Origin: an uncultured Dysosmobacter sp.
Lineage (GTDB): Bacteria; Bacillota; Clostridia; Oscillospirales; Oscillospiraceae
Direction of reading: 5' to 3'
Assembly: GCA_934563745.1 (NCBI GenBank)
Contig: CAKTHE010000010.1
Location: 1 to 59,611 of the forward strand
Length of the DNA stretch: 59,611 bases
The notes under the pieces were generated by a model. The model was given only the letters and a program-made list of their open reading frames with translations, did not search any database and was not told the origin of the DNA. The translations under genes and the position numbers were made by a program. Of the stretch, positions 48,060 to 57,504 are shown piece by piece. Numbering within the stretch: the stretch's first letter is position 1; each line of letters begins with the position of its first letter.

Positions 48060-49253
48060 ATGATCAAAATTGCAATTTTGGGCCTGGGCATCGTCGGGAC
48101 GGGGGTTGCCAAAGTGGTTGCGGAAAATCACCGTCAGATCGAGCGGAAGCTGGGGGAACCGCTGCAGGTCAAGTCCGTTCTGGTGCGCAGCTTTAAGGAC
48201 GGACCCTACCGCCAGCTGATGACGGACGATTTTACGCAGATCGAACAGGACCCGGAGATCCGTGTGGTGGTGGAGACCATCGGCGGAACCGATGCGGCCT
48301 ATGAATATACCCGCCGGGCCCTGGAGGCGGGGAAGCATGTGGTGACGGCGAACAAACAGCTGGTATCCGAGCGCGGATGGGAGCTGCTGGAGCTGGCGCA
48401 CGCAAAAAAAGTCAACTATCTTTTTGAGGCCAGCGTGGGCGGCGGGATCCCGGTGATCCATCCGCTGACCCAATGCATGGCGGCCAATCGGATCGACGAG
48501 GTGTATGGGATCCTGAACGGCACGACCAACTATATTCTGACCCGCATGGTGCGGACCGGCGCATTCTTTACGGACGCGCTGCGGGAGGCGCAGGCCAAGG
48601 GATATGCGGAAGCGAACCCATCCGCCGATGTGGATGGCCTGGACGCGGGCCGGAAGATCTGCATTTTGGCGGACCTGGCGTTTGGCCGGCAGGTGGATCC
48701 GGCTGCGATTTCCGTGGATGGGATCTCCAAGCTTTCGCTGCGGGATGTGAAGGTCGCGTCCCGGGCCGGATACCGGATTAAGCTGCTGGGCCGGGCGCTG
48801 CGTATGCCGGGCGGTGGGCGTACGGCGTATGTTGCACCGCATCTGGTCCCGGAGGATCACCCGCTGGCCAACGTGGAGGATGTTTACAACGCGGTGGTGA
48901 TCAACGGGAACGCGACCGGCGAGGTGCTGTTTTACGGAAAGGGCGCAGGCGAGTTGCCCACAGCGTCCGCCTGTGTGTCCGATGTGATCGAGGCGCTGCA
49001 GCGCAGTCCCCAGCAGGAGGAACTGGGCTGGAGCGCGGACACGGACGGATTCGTGGATCCGCAGGAGGTTGCGACCCGATTCTATTTCCGTATTGAGGGC
49101 AGTTTGACCGATGCGGCGCTGGCGTTCGGCCAGGTGGAAGTTTTGTCGGAAGACGGCGAGACCGGCTTTTTAACGGACCGGATCACCGGCCGGGAGGCGC
49201 AGGAGCATGCACGCAGCCTGAATGTCCTCTCCTGCCTGCGGGTGCTGGACTGA
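48060..49253 (+). CDS. hom: Homoserine dehydrogenase
   Basis: A 397-residue enzyme reducing aspartate semialdehyde to homoserine, leading to threonine and methionine. The NAD(P) loop is IAILGLGIVGTGVAKVVAEN. KHVVTANKQLVSERGWEL, ASVGGGIPVIHPL, YGILNGTTNYILTRM, and ANPSADVDGLDAGRKICIL are family motifs. A C-terminal ACT-like regulatory part of about 80 residues (TRFYFRIEGSLTDAALAFGQ) remains; it is a little shorter than in Bacillus. It follows the HTH-ACT gene at once and lysC after 72 nt. Confidence 0.95.
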   Translation: MIKIAILGLGIVGTGVAKVVAENHRQIERKLGEPLQVKSVLVRSFKDGPYRQLMTDDFTQIEQDPEIRVVVETIGGTDAAYEYTRRALEAGKHVVTANKQLVSERGWELLELAHAKKVNYLFEASVGGGIPVIHPLTQCMAANRIDEVYGILNGTTNYILTRMVRTGAFFTDALREAQAKGYAEANPSADVDGLDAGRKICILADLAFGRQVDPAAISVDGISKLSLRDVKVASRAGYRIKLLGRALRMPGGGRTAYVAPHLVPEDHPLANVEDVYNAVVINGNATGEVLFYGKGAGELPTASACVSDVIEALQRSPQQEELGWSADTDGFVDPQEVATRFYFRIEGSLTDAALAFGQVEVLSEDGETGFLTDRITGREAQEHARSLNVLSCLRVLD

Positions 49254-49325
49254 CCGGTGGACGGCAGCGGCGGCGATGCGTATACTAGGGTGAAGCACTC
49301 CAACTGAGTGAAGGAAGGGAATACC

Positions 49326-50537
49326 ATGAGTTTGATTGTACAGAAGTTCGGCGGCAGTTCCGTCAAGAACGCCGAGCGGATTCTCCATGTGGCGGAGACC
49401 ATTGCAAAGACTTACCGGGCCGGAAACAACGTGATCGTTGTGCTCTCGGCTCAGGGCGATACGACCGACGATCTCATCGACAAGGCGGAAGAGATCAATC
49501 CGCATCCCTCCAAACGGGAAATGGATATGCTGCTGTCCACCGGAGAGCAGATCTCGGTGGCACTGTGCGCCATGGCGCTGGAAACGCTGCACATCCCCTG
49601 CGTTTCTCTGGCTGCCTGGCAGGTGGGCATTCAGTCCACCTCCGTCCACTCGGACGCACGCATCAAGCGGATCGATACCGAGCGGATCCGGTCAGAGCTG
49701 GACCAGCGGCGGGTCGTACTGGTGACCGGCTTCCAGGGGGTGGACCGCAGCGGAGATGTGACTACGCTGGGCCGGGGCGGCTCGGACACCAGCGCGGTGG
49801 CTCTGGCGGCGGTGTTCCATGCGGAGCTGTGCCAGATTTTTACCGATGTGGACGGCGTTTATACCACCGATCCGCGGATCGTTCCCTCGGCCCGGAAGCT
49901 GGATGAGATCACTTACGACGAAATGCTGGAGCTGGCGTCCCAGGGGGCGCAGGTGCTTCATAACCGCAGCGTGGAGCTGGCGAAAAAGTTCCATGTGAAT
50001 CTGGAAGTCGTGTCCAGCCTGGAGGATAAGCCGGGCACCAAAATCAAGGAGGTCACAAAAGTGGAAAAGACAAATATCGCAGGCGTTGCAAAGGATACCA
50101 GCATTGCCCGGGTCGCCCTGGTGGGCCTTCAGCATAACCCCGGCGTTGCATTCCAGGTGTTTGACCTGCTCAGCCGGCAGAATATCAATGTGGACGTGAT
50201 TTTGCAGTCCATCGGCCGTGAGGATACCAAGGACATTACCTTCACCGTTCATAAGAAGGACATGGAAGAGGCCGAGCAGATTCTGGAGGCGCATAAGTCC
50301 GCGCTGAAGTTTGACCACATTGAGATGGATGACAAGATCGGCAAGGTGTCCATCGTGGGCATGGGGCTGATGAGCAACTGCGGCGTGGCCGCCAAGATGT
50401 TTGAGGCCCTTTACGAGGCGGGGATCAATATTCAGATGATCAATACTTCCGAGATCCGGGTTTCCGTCTTGCTGGATGAAAACGATGTCAACCGGGCTGT
50501 GAAGGCCATTCACGACAAATTTTTTGACGAGATCTGA
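49326..50537 (+). CDS. lysC: Aspartate kinase
   Basis: A 403-residue enzyme phosphorylating L-aspartate, the entry step to lysine, threonine and methionine. IVQKFGGSSVKNAERIL at the N-terminus, TTLGRGGSDTSAVALAAVFH and FTDVDGVYTTDPRIV form the kinase domain. Two ACT domains follow from about residue 260 (ARVALVGLQHNPGVAFQVFD; GKVSIVGMGLMSNCGVAAKM), giving end-product feedback. ATG 49326 has AAGGAAGGG. No lysine riboswitch is seen in the 72-nt spacer; a weak TGGACG-TATACT promoter may be there. Confidence 0.96.
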   Translation: MSLIVQKFGGSSVKNAERILHVAETIAKTYRAGNNVIVVLSAQGDTTDDLIDKAEEINPHPSKREMDMLLSTGEQISVALCAMALETLHIPCVSLAAWQVGIQSTSVHSDARIKRIDTERIRSELDQRRVVLVTGFQGVDRSGDVTTLGRGGSDTSAVALAAVFHAELCQIFTDVDGVYTTDPRIVPSARKLDEITYDEMLELASQGAQVLHNRSVELAKKFHVNLEVVSSLEDKPGTKIKEVTKVEKTNIAGVAKDTSIARVALVGLQHNPGVAFQVFDLLSRQNINVDVILQSIGREDTKDITFTVHKKDMEEAEQILEAHKSALKFDHIEMDDKIGKVSIVGMGLMSNCGVAAKMFEALYEAGINIQMINTSEIRVSVLLDENDVNRAVKAIHDKFFDEI

Positions 50538-50546
50538 GAGGAACGG

Positions 50547-50578
50547 ACCGGGGATGCCGCCCAGCGGACATCCCCGGT
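50547..50578 (+). terminator. Hairpin after lysC
   Basis: ACCGGGGATG pairs with CATCCCCGGT around a 12-nt loop; weak U-run (TCTGCTGT). Confidence 0.55.
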
Positions 50579-50626
50579 TCTGCTGTACGCCCTTCCCGCA
50601 TACGCTGAGGCCAGGAGGGGATCAGA

Positions 50627-51133
50627 ATGAACCATGGATTTTCACGCTTTGCGCTGCGGTATCTTTTGACACTGGGCCTGGGCTTGGGCCTGGTGGCGCT
50701 GCACGGAGCCGGTGGTGTGCTGACGGCGCTGGTGCCGGGCTGTGCCAGCCCGTGGGAGCTTTCAAAGCTGCTGTATTGGCCGCTGCTGGGCGCGCTGGTG
50801 CTGGAACGGGTGCTGAGCGGGGCGGCAGCGGGATCGGCCCGCTGTCTTCCGGCGCTGACGCTGGCTCCGGCGGTGCTGCTGGTGACTGTGTGGATCCTGA
50901 CGCCGCCGGAGCTGCTGTGCGGCGGCGTGTTTGCGCTGGTGTGGCTGGTGTGCTGCGGGGCGGGGCTGGCCCTTGCGCCGCATTGGAAGCTGACGGACCG
51001 GCAGCGGGGCATCCTGCGCGTGCTGGCGGCTGCCTGGGGGGTGGCTTATGTACTGTTTGCGCTGTTTCCGCCGGCCTGGGGGCCGTTTTTGGATCCGGCG
51101 TCCGCAGCGGCTATGGCTACGATCCCCTGCTGA
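50627..51133 (+). CDS. Small polytopic membrane protein, unknown function
   Basis: A 168-residue hydrophobic protein with about five predicted TM helices (first: YLLTLGLGLGLVALHGAGGV). A short basic loop follows the fourth helix (HWKLTDRQRG), and the C-terminus FLDPASAAAMATIPC ends outside or at the membrane face. ATG 50627 follows CAGGAGGGG. I do not recognise a family. It may be co-transcribed with lysC by readthrough; the next genes have their own promoter. Confidence 0.7.
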   Translation: MNHGFSRFALRYLLTLGLGLGLVALHGAGGVLTALVPGCASPWELSKLLYWPLLGALVLERVLSGAAAGSARCLPALTLAPAVLLVTVWILTPPELLCGGVFALVWLVCCGAGLALAPHWKLTDRQRGILRVLAAAWGVAYVLFALFPPAWGPFLDPASAAAMATIPC

Positions 51134-51156
51134 GCGAAAAAAGCAGAAATTCAGCA

Positions 51157-51185
51157 TTGCCATTTTTGCATAGGGGGACTATAAT
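51157..51185 (+). promoter_or_regulatory. Promoter of the ACT-UPF0210-DUF554 operon
   Basis: TTGCCA at 51157-51162, 17-nt spacer, perfect TATAAT at 51180-51185. Confidence 0.78.
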
Positions 51186-51270
51186 AATCTGCATATGACC
51201 CGCCCGGCGGAGCCGGCCGGAGTCCCGCCGCGGGGAAGACCCGGGGCGAACTACGAAGGAGGATGGGACG

Positions 51271-51540
51271 ATGAACGCGATCGTAACGGCTGTAGGGCAG
51301 GACCGGGTTGGAATTATTTCCGCCCTGTGTTCGCTGCTTGCGGAGTACAACATCAACATTCTGGATATTACGCAGACCATCATGCAGGGAAACTTTACCA
51401 TGATTATGGCAGTGGATCTGGGGAAAGCGACGGTCTCCGTCACGGAGCTGGCCGGCGCCCTGGAGGAGCTGGGCAGGAAGATGCAGATCACCATCCGCGT
51501 GCAGCGGGATGACATCTTCAACGCCATGAACCGGATCTGA
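51271..51540 (+). CDS. ACT domain protein (UPF0237)
   Basis: An 89-residue stand-alone ACT domain: [20 protein letters not shown], then [20 protein letters not shown]. Proteins of this family are nearly always next to a UPF0210 gene, as here (13 nt). They may bind an amino acid or formyl-type ligand. ATG 51271 has AAGGAGG. Confidence 0.94.
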   Translation: MNAIVTAVGQDRVGIISALCSLLAEYNINILDITQTIMQGNFTMIMAVDLGKATVSVTELAGALEELGRKMQITIRVQRDDIFNAMNRI

Positions 51541-51553
51541 GGGGGCGGAGTCG

Positions 51554-52912
51554 ATGCTGAACCAAAAAGAGATTCTTTCCACCCTGGAGATGATCGATCA
51601 GCAGCACCTGGATATCCGCACGATCACCATGGGGATCTCGCTGCTCAGCTGCTGCGATGCGGACCCCAAGCGGGCCTGCGAAAAAATCTATGACAAGATC
51701 ACACGCAGTGCGGAAAAGCTGGTGAGCACCGGGGAAGACATTGAGCGGGAATTCGGGATCCCCATTGTGCACAAGCGTATTTCCGTGACACCGATGGCGC
51801 TGGTGGCGGCTGCTTCCGAGACGGAGGACTATGTGCCGTTTGCTGTGGCCATGGACCGGGCGGCCAAAACCTGCGGCGTTAACTTCATCGGCGGCTATTC
51901 CGCACTGGTGCAAAAGGGCATGACGGCGGCGGATGAAAAGCTGATCCGCTCGATCCCGGAGGCTCTGGCGCAGACCGAGTATGTGTGCTCCTCCATCAAT
52001 GTGGGCTCCACCCGGGCCGGGATCAACATGGATGCGGTGGCCCTGATGGGCCGCATCGTGAAGGAGACCGCCGCCCGGACTGCGGACCGGGATGGGCTGG
52101 GTTGTGCCAAGCTGGTCGTCTTCTGCAACGCGGTGGAGGATAATCCGTTTATGGCCGGTGCATTCCACGGGGTCGGCGAGGCGGAGCGGGTCATCAACGT
52201 GGGCGTTTCGGGGCCCGGGGTGGTGTACCATGCGCTGCAGGCGGTCAAGGGTCAGCCCTTCGACGTGGTGGCCGAGACCGTAAAGAAAACGGCGTTCCGC
52301 ATTACCCGTATGGGGCAGCTGGTGGCGCAGGAGGCGTCCCGCCGCCTGGATACGCCGTTTGGAATTGTGGACCTTTCGCTGGCTCCGACGCCGGCTGTGG
52401 GGGACAGCGTTGCCCGAATCCTGGAGGAGATGGGCCTGGAGGTCTGTGGGACCCATGGGACCACTGCCGCCCTGGCCCTGCTGAATGATGCGGTGAAAAA
52501 AGGCGGCGTGATGGCCTCGTCCTCTGTGGGCGGCCTTTCCGGCGCGTTTATCCCCGTTTCGGAAGATGAGGGGATGATCGCGGCGGCCAAGGCCGGCACA
52601 CTGTGCCTGGACAAGCTGGAAGCGATGACCTGCGTCTGTTCCGTCGGTCTGGACATGATCGCGGTACCCGGCGACACGTCGGCAGCCACGATCTCGGCCA
52701 TTATTGCCGATGAAGCGGCCGTGGGCATGGTGAACAACAAGACCACAGCGGTGCGGCTGATTCCGGCCCCCGGGAAAACGGTGGGCGAGAGCGTGGAAAT
52801 GGGCGGCCTGCTTGGATCCGCGCCGGTGATGCCGGTGCATGGCGAGTCCAGCGAGGCGTTTGTGGCCCGGGGGGGCCGGATCCCCGCCCCGCTGCACAGC
52901 CTGAAGAACTGA
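51554..52912 (+). CDS. UPF0210 (DUF711) family protein
   Basis: A 452-residue cytosolic protein of the UPF0210 family, related in fold to pyruvate formate-lyase-like barrels but without the glycyl-radical motif. Conserved stretches include [70 protein letters not shown] and [20 protein letters not shown]. Function unproven. It forms the standard pair with the ACT protein upstream and adds a DUF554 gene after 3 nt. Confidence 0.94.
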   Translation: MLNQKEILSTLEMIDQQHLDIRTITMGISLLSCCDADPKRACEKIYDKITRSAEKLVSTGEDIEREFGIPIVHKRISVTPMALVAAASETEDYVPFAVAMDRAAKTCGVNFIGGYSALVQKGMTAADEKLIRSIPEALAQTEYVCSSINVGSTRAGINMDAVALMGRIVKETAARTADRDGLGCAKLVVFCNAVEDNPFMAGAFHGVGEAERVINVGVSGPGVVYHALQAVKGQPFDVVAETVKKTAFRITRMGQLVAQEASRRLDTPFGIVDLSLAPTPAVGDSVARILEEMGLEVCGTHGTTAALALLNDAVKKGGVMASSSVGGLSGAFIPVSEDEGMIAAAKAGTLCLDKLEAMTCVCSVGLDMIAVPGDTSAATISAIIADEAAVGMVNNKTTAVRLIPAPGKTVGESVEMGGLLGSAPVMPVHGESSEAFVARGGRIPAPLHSLKN

Positions 52913-52915
52913 ACG

Positions 52916-53638
52916 ATGCGCGGAAGCGGAACATTGGTCAATGTGCTGGCGGTGATCGCCGGCGGTCTGCTGGGTCTGCTTTTGAAAAGAGGGATCCAGA
53001 AGCGTTACGAGGATATTCTGATGCAGGCCATGGGCGTGTGCGTGCTGTTCGTAGGTATGGCCGGCGCCTTGTCCGGCATGCTGCGGCTGGGAGAAGACGG
53101 ATCCCTGGTAACGGAGGGGAGCCTGCTTTTGATCGTGTCCATGGCACTGGGCTCTTTGATCGGCGAGTTCCTGAATCTTACCGGCTGGCTGGAGCGGTTT
53201 GGCACCTGGCTGAAAGAGCGGGCGCGGGGACAGGATGACAGCGGCTTTGTGGAGGGGTTTGTGAATACCTCCCTGTGCATCTGCGTGGGGGCCATGGCCG
53301 TGGTGGGCGCATTGGAGGATGGCCTTACGGGGGACGCGTCCATGCTTTATACCAAGGCATTGCTGGATGGCCTGATTGTCACCGGGTTTGCGTCCACCTA
53401 CGGAAAGGGCGCTGTTTTTTCCGCGATTCCCATCGCGCTGCTGCAGGGAAGCATTACGGTGTGCGCGGTGTTTCTGGCGCCGGTTTTGGGCAACGAGCGG
53501 ATCATCGAGACGCTTTCTTTTGTGGGGTCGGTTCTGATTTTCTGCGTAGGGGCCAATCTGGGCCTGGGCCAAAAATTCAAGGTGGCCAACAAGCTGCCGG
53601 CCCTGGTGGTGGCCGGCGTGCTGGCCGCGGTGCTTTGA
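52916..53638 (+). CDS. DUF554 family membrane protein (second paralog)
   Basis: A 240-residue protein with about seven TM helices. GTLVNVLAVIAGGLLGLLLK, FVNTSLCICVGAMAVVGALE, DGLTGDASMLYTKALLDGLI and FVGSVLIFCVGANLGLGQKF align with the paralog at 41583. It begins 3 nt after the UPF0210 stop without a strong ribosome site, so it is translationally coupled. Terminator at 53665. Confidence 0.87.
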   Translation: MRGSGTLVNVLAVIAGGLLGLLLKRGIQKRYEDILMQAMGVCVLFVGMAGALSGMLRLGEDGSLVTEGSLLLIVSMALGSLIGEFLNLTGWLERFGTWLKERARGQDDSGFVEGFVNTSLCICVGAMAVVGALEDGLTGDASMLYTKALLDGLIVTGFASTYGKGAVFSAIPIALLQGSITVCAVFLAPVLGNERIIETLSFVGSVLIFCVGANLGLGQKFKVANKLPALVVAGVLAAVL

Positions 53639-53664
53639 GCGGACAAGCCCGCTCGGCTGAAAAT

Positions 53665-53702
53665 AAAAAGGGCGTTCGGAATCGATTCCGAACGCCCTTT
53701 TT
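53665..53702. terminator. Bidirectional terminator
   Basis: AAAAAGGGCGTTCGGAATC and GATTCCGAACGCCCTTTTT form a perfect 19-bp arm palindrome between the convergent DUF554 and queH genes. Confidence 0.88.
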
Positions 53703-53711
53703 GTACAAGGA

Positions 53712-54296
53712 TCAGATCATCTGGCTGGCAGCCTGCTCGGCGAAACGCTCCCGGTCCCGGTTGATCTGCTTTTGATACCGCTCTGCCTCGGAAAAGACGC
53801 AGCCGCAATATTTCTGCATGTAAAATCCCAGTTCCCGGGCCCGCTGGTTGCCCGCCCGGAAATTGGGCCGAAAGTCACGGTAAAGGAACCGGACTCCGTA
53901 CTGCGCGGCATAGCGCTCTGCCGCGGCGGCGATCAGATCGTGGTCTTGGTAAATGCTGGCCAGCAGCGTGGTGGTAAAGTGCGTGAAGCCGTGGGCGGCG
54001 GCATAGCGGGCTGTCCCCTCCAGCCGGTGCTCGTAGCAATAGGTGCAGCGGTGATCCAGGTCACCGGCCACCTGCGTGACGAATTCCCGCAGGCCGTAGT
54101 CCTCCTGCACCCGGACTTCCATACCGATGGTGGGCGCGTAGCTCAGCAGACAATCCCGCCGGGCCTGATACTCCTTCCAGGGGTGGATGTTGGGATTGTA
54201 CCAGAATGCGACCGGTTCGATCCCCTCGCTGCGCAGCGGGTCGATGCAGGACAGGGAGCAGGGGGCGCAGCAGCAGTGCAGCAGTACATGATCCAT
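53712..54296 (-). CDS. queH: Epoxyqueuosine reductase QueH
   Basis: A 194-residue metalloprotein reducing epoxyqueuosine to queuosine in tRNA, the oxygen-independent and cobalamin-free alternative to QueG. The cluster and metal ligands are in LLHCCCAPCSLSC (Cys8-10, Cys13), RCTYCYEHRLEGTA (about 85-98) and KYCGCVFSE (about 170). HFTTTLLASIYQDHDLI and YRDFRPNF are the usual DUF208 stretches. ATG 54296 is behind AAAGGA; the longer frame upstream overlaps the promoter. Confidence 0.93.
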   Translation of the reverse strand: MDHVLLHCCCAPCSLSCIDPLRSEGIEPVAFWYNPNIHPWKEYQARRDCLLSYAPTIGMEVRVQEDYGLREFVTQVAGDLDHRCTYCYEHRLEGTARYAAAHGFTHFTTTLLASIYQDHDLIAAAAERYAAQYGVRFLYRDFRPNFRAGNQRARELGFYMQKYCGCVFSEAERYQKQINRDRERFAEQAASQMI

Positions 54297-54368
54297 GGCA
54301 GAAGCGGTCCTTTCGAAAAAGAAGTCCGGCCCCGGGCGCCCGGCGGACGCCATGCAGAGCCGCAAGGC

Positions 54369-54397
54369 AGTATAGCACAAAAGCCCGCCGCCGGCAA
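54369..54397 (-). promoter_or_regulatory. Promoter of queH
   Basis: On the minus strand TTGCCG (54397-54392), 17-nt spacer, TATACT (54374-54369). Confidence 0.75.
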
Positions 54398-54459
54398 GTA
54401 CCGGCGCTGTGCCCAAGGAGGCATCACAAAAAATTCACAAATCCGGTGCGAAAAGAACA

Positions 54460-54488
54460 TTGCGAAATTTGACGAAACCGTGTAAAAT
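54460..54488 (+). promoter_or_regulatory. Promoter of the dehydratase activase operon
   Basis: TTGCGA at 54460-54465, 17-nt spacer, TAAAAT at 54483-54488. Confidence 0.7.
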
Positions 54489-54564
54489 CAATTAAATGCG
54501 GTATTGCATTGTGGGTAGGGGCAGCCTGCCCGGAGCCAAGCACAAAAAGAGGAGGACAACCCCA

Positions 54565-57501
54565 GTGAAAGTCGGATTGGACGTCGGCTCCACCACGATC
54601 AAGTGTGTGGTGCTGGATGAAGATCAGAAAATCGTATACAGTACCTATGAGCGGCACTTCAGCCATATTCTGGAGAAGGCGGAGGAGCTTTTGCGCCGGG
54701 TCGCACAGCAATATGTGCCCGGGGGCCGGGCGGAGTTTTCCATTTCCGGGTCGGCCGGCATGGGCCTGGCAGAGAGCGCCGGAATCCCCTTTGTCCAGGA
54801 GGTGTTCGCGACCCGCGTTGCCGCGCAGCGGCTGACGCCGGGGACGGATGTAATTATCGAACTGGGCGGCGAGGATGCAAAGATCCTGTTTCTGACCAAC
54901 GGGCTGGAGGTTCGGATGAATGGCAGCTGCGCCGGAGGAACCGGCGCATTTATTGACCAGATGGCGACGCTTCTGAAGCTGACGGCAGATGACATGGATG
55001 CGGCGGCGCTGCAGGCCCAGCGGACGTATACCATCGCTTCCCGGTGCGGTGTGTTCGCAAAAAGCGACGTTCAGCCCCTGATCAACCAGGGGGCCCGCGT
55101 GGAGGATATTGCCGCCAGCATTTATCAGGCAGTGGTGAATCAGACGATTGCCGGTCTGGCCCAGGGGCGGCCCATCAAGGGAAACGTGCTGTACCTGGGC
55201 GGTCCTCTGACCTTTTCCTGCTGCCTGCGGGAAAGCTTTGACCGGACGCTGCATGTGCAGGGGACCTGTCCGGAAAACAGCCTTCTCTTCGTGGCGCTGG
55301 GCGCTGCGTTTTACTCGGATGAAAGCTTTGACCTGCTGGAGACGGCGGAGCGGATCCGTCAGCGGGGAAGCGTATGCGGCTATCAAAGCCAGCCGCCGCT
55401 GTTTGCGGACCGGGATGAATATCGGGCCTTTCAGGAGCGCCATGCCAAGGCGGCGGTGCCCCGGGTCCCATTTCCGGCGGACTACGACCAGCCGGTGCAC
55501 ATTGGCATTGACGCAGGCTCTACAACGGTAAAGGTCGTAGTGATCAATGCTGAAAGGCAGATCCTCTTTACAGATTATCAGCCCAATTTGGGCAACCCGG
55601 TCCCGCTGGTGCGCCAGACGCTGGAGCGGCTTTACCGTGAGCATCCGGCCCTGCGGGTGGCCAGCGTGACGTCTACCGGTTATGGGGAGGATCTGATCCG
55701 GCACGCCTTCCACGCCGATTACAGCGTGGTGGAAACGGTGGCGCACTTTACCGCGGCCCGGCACTTTATGCCCAATGTGGACTTTATCATCGACATCGGC
55801 GGCCAGGATATGAAGTGCTTTAAGATCGAGGACGGCGCCATCGGGAATATTTTTCTGAACGAGGCGTGCTCTTCCGGCTGCGGCAGCTTTCTGCAGACCT
55901 TTGCCAAGGCGCTGGGGTACAGTGTGAAGGATTTTGCGGAGCTGGGCCTTTTTGCGGACCGGCCTGTGGACCTGGGCAGCCGCTGCACGGTCTTTATGAA
56001 TTCCAGTGTGAAGCAGGCCCAAAAAGACGGCGCGACGATCGAGAATATTTCAGCGGGCCTTTCCATCAGCGTTGTGAAGAACGCCCTTTACAAGGTGATC
56101 CGCGCCAGCTCCCCGGAGGAGCTGGGCCGCAACATTGTGGTCCAGGGCGGGACCTTTTATAACGAGGCGGTGCTGCGGGCCTTTGAAAAAGAGATGGGGA
56201 CGGAGGTCATCCGCCCGGACATCGCCGGGCTGATGGGCGCTTACGGGGCGGCTCTGTACGGACTGGGCAAGTGCGGCCCGGCGCAGCATACGAGTACGCT
56301 TTTAAGCCTGCAGGCACTGGAAACGTTTACTCAGGAGACTCGCAGCGAGGTCTGCGGCCGCTGCGGCAACCATTGCCAGCTGACGGTCAATACCTTCTCC
56401 GGCGGTGAGACGTTCCTTTCCGGCAACCGCTGTGACCGGCCCATCACCGGAAAGGCCGAGACGGGCGAACTGAATCTGTATGAATATAAGCGTAAGCTGA
56501 TCCTGGACTATAAGCCCCGGGATGGCCGGCGGGGGAAGATCGGGATCCCGCTGTGCCTGAACATGTGGGAGCTGTATCCCTTCTGGTACACGTTCTTTAC
56601 GGAGCTGGGATTTGCGGTGTATCACAGTCCGCTTTCCAGCCGGGCCCTTTATCAGGCCGGACAGGGGACGATCCCCTCGGATACCGCCTGCTTCCCGGCC
56701 AAGCTGGCCCACGGGCACATCCATGCCCTGAGCCGCATGAAGCTGGATGCGATCGTCTATCCCTGCATGACCTACAACCTGGATGAGGGGCTGGGGCAGA
56801 ACCATTATAACTGCCCGGTGGTAGCCTACTATCCGGAGGTGATCGCAGGCAACTGCCCGGAGCTGGAGGGAACGCCGTTCCTCTACGACTATGTGGGCAT
56901 TCACCGGCCCAAGGACTTTGTGGCGAAGGCCGCCGCTTTGCTGGAGCGGCATTTTCCCGGCATCTCCAAGAGGGAGGTGCAGACGGCTGCGGATGCTGCC
57001 TATGCGGAATATGCCCGTCATATGGAGCAGATCCGCCGGGAGGGGGCACGCATTCTGGAAAAGGCCCGGGCAGAAGGAAAACGAATCATCGTTCTGGCCG
57101 GCCGGCCCTATCACGTGGATCCGGAGGTGAACCACGGCATCGATCAGCTGATCCTGCAGCTGGGCGCAGCGGTGATCACGGAGGATTCCGTCAGCGACCG
57201 GGTGAAAAAATTCCCCACCACGGTGCTGAATCAGTGGACCTATCATTCCCGGCTTTATGCGGCTGCCAAGTATTGCTGCACCCAGGCGGACATGGACCTT
57301 GTGCAGCTGGTATCCTTCGGATGCGGGGTGGATGCGATTACCACCGACGAGACCCGCGAGATCCTGCAGGAGGGCGGAAAGCTGTATACCCAGTTGAAAA
57401 TTGACGAGATCACCAATCTGGGCGCGGTGAAGATCCGCCTGCGCAGCCTGCTGGCCGCCCTGGAAGAGCGGGAAGAAGACAAGTTCAAGCAAGAGGTATA
57501 A
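54565..57501 (+). CDS. 2-hydroxyacyl-CoA dehydratase activase-type protein (double ASKHA domain)
   Basis: A 978-residue protein. Two BcrA/BadF/HgdC-type ATPase domains lie at about 1-265 (MKVGLDVGSTTIKCVVLD, MNGSCAGGTGAFIDQM) and 311-590 (VHIGIDAGSTTVKVVVIN, NEACSSGCGSFLQTFA). The conserved Cys of each would jointly hold a [4Fe-4S] cluster that gives an ATP-driven electron to a dehydratase. The remaining part (about 620-978) is a DUF2229-type region with RCGNHCQLTV and VLAGRPYHVDPEVNHGI. Members in other Clostridia run on to about 1400 aa; here the last part is a separate gene 3 nt downstream. GTG 54565 is behind AGAGGAGG. The CoA substrate is unknown. Confidence 0.88.
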   Translation: MKVGLDVGSTTIKCVVLDEDQKIVYSTYERHFSHILEKAEELLRRVAQQYVPGGRAEFSISGSAGMGLAESAGIPFVQEVFATRVAAQRLTPGTDVIIELGGEDAKILFLTNGLEVRMNGSCAGGTGAFIDQMATLLKLTADDMDAAALQAQRTYTIASRCGVFAKSDVQPLINQGARVEDIAASIYQAVVNQTIAGLAQGRPIKGNVLYLGGPLTFSCCLRESFDRTLHVQGTCPENSLLFVALGAAFYSDESFDLLETAERIRQRGSVCGYQSQPPLFADRDEYRAFQERHAKAAVPRVPFPADYDQPVHIGIDAGSTTVKVVVINAERQILFTDYQPNLGNPVPLVRQTLERLYREHPALRVASVTSTGYGEDLIRHAFHADYSVVETVAHFTAARHFMPNVDFIIDIGGQDMKCFKIEDGAIGNIFLNEACSSGCGSFLQTFAKALGYSVKDFAELGLFADRPVDLGSRCTVFMNSSVKQAQKDGATIENISAGLSISVVKNALYKVIRASSPEELGRNIVVQGGTFYNEAVLRAFEKEMGTEVIRPDIAGLMGAYGAALYGLGKCGPAQHTSTLLSLQALETFTQETRSEVCGRCGNHCQLTVNTFSGGETFLSGNRCDRPITGKAETGELNLYEYKRKLILDYKPRDGRRGKIGIPLCLNMWELYPFWYTFFTELGFAVYHSPLSSRALYQAGQGTIPSDTACFPAKLAHGHIHALSRMKLDAIVYPCMTYNLDEGLGQNHYNCPVVAYYPEVIAGNCPELEGTPFLYDYVGIHRPKDFVAKAAALLERHFPGISKREVQTAADAAYAEYARHMEQIRREGARILEKARAEGKRIIVLAGRPYHVDPEVNHGIDQLILQLGAAVITEDSVSDRVKKFPTTVLNQWTYHSRLYAAAKYCCTQADMDLVQLVSFGCGVDAITTDETREILQEGGKLYTQLKIDEITNLGAVKIRLRSLLAALEEREEDKFKQEV

Positions 57502-57504
57502 CGC

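Noticed and set aside
49254..49325. Lysine riboswitch before lysC
   Set aside because: The 72-nt spacer is too short and shows no multi-helix junction.
51518..53572. Minus-strand frame of 684 codons opposite the UPF0210 and DUF554 genes
   Set aside because: Spans two well-supported genes and has no domain-like sequence.
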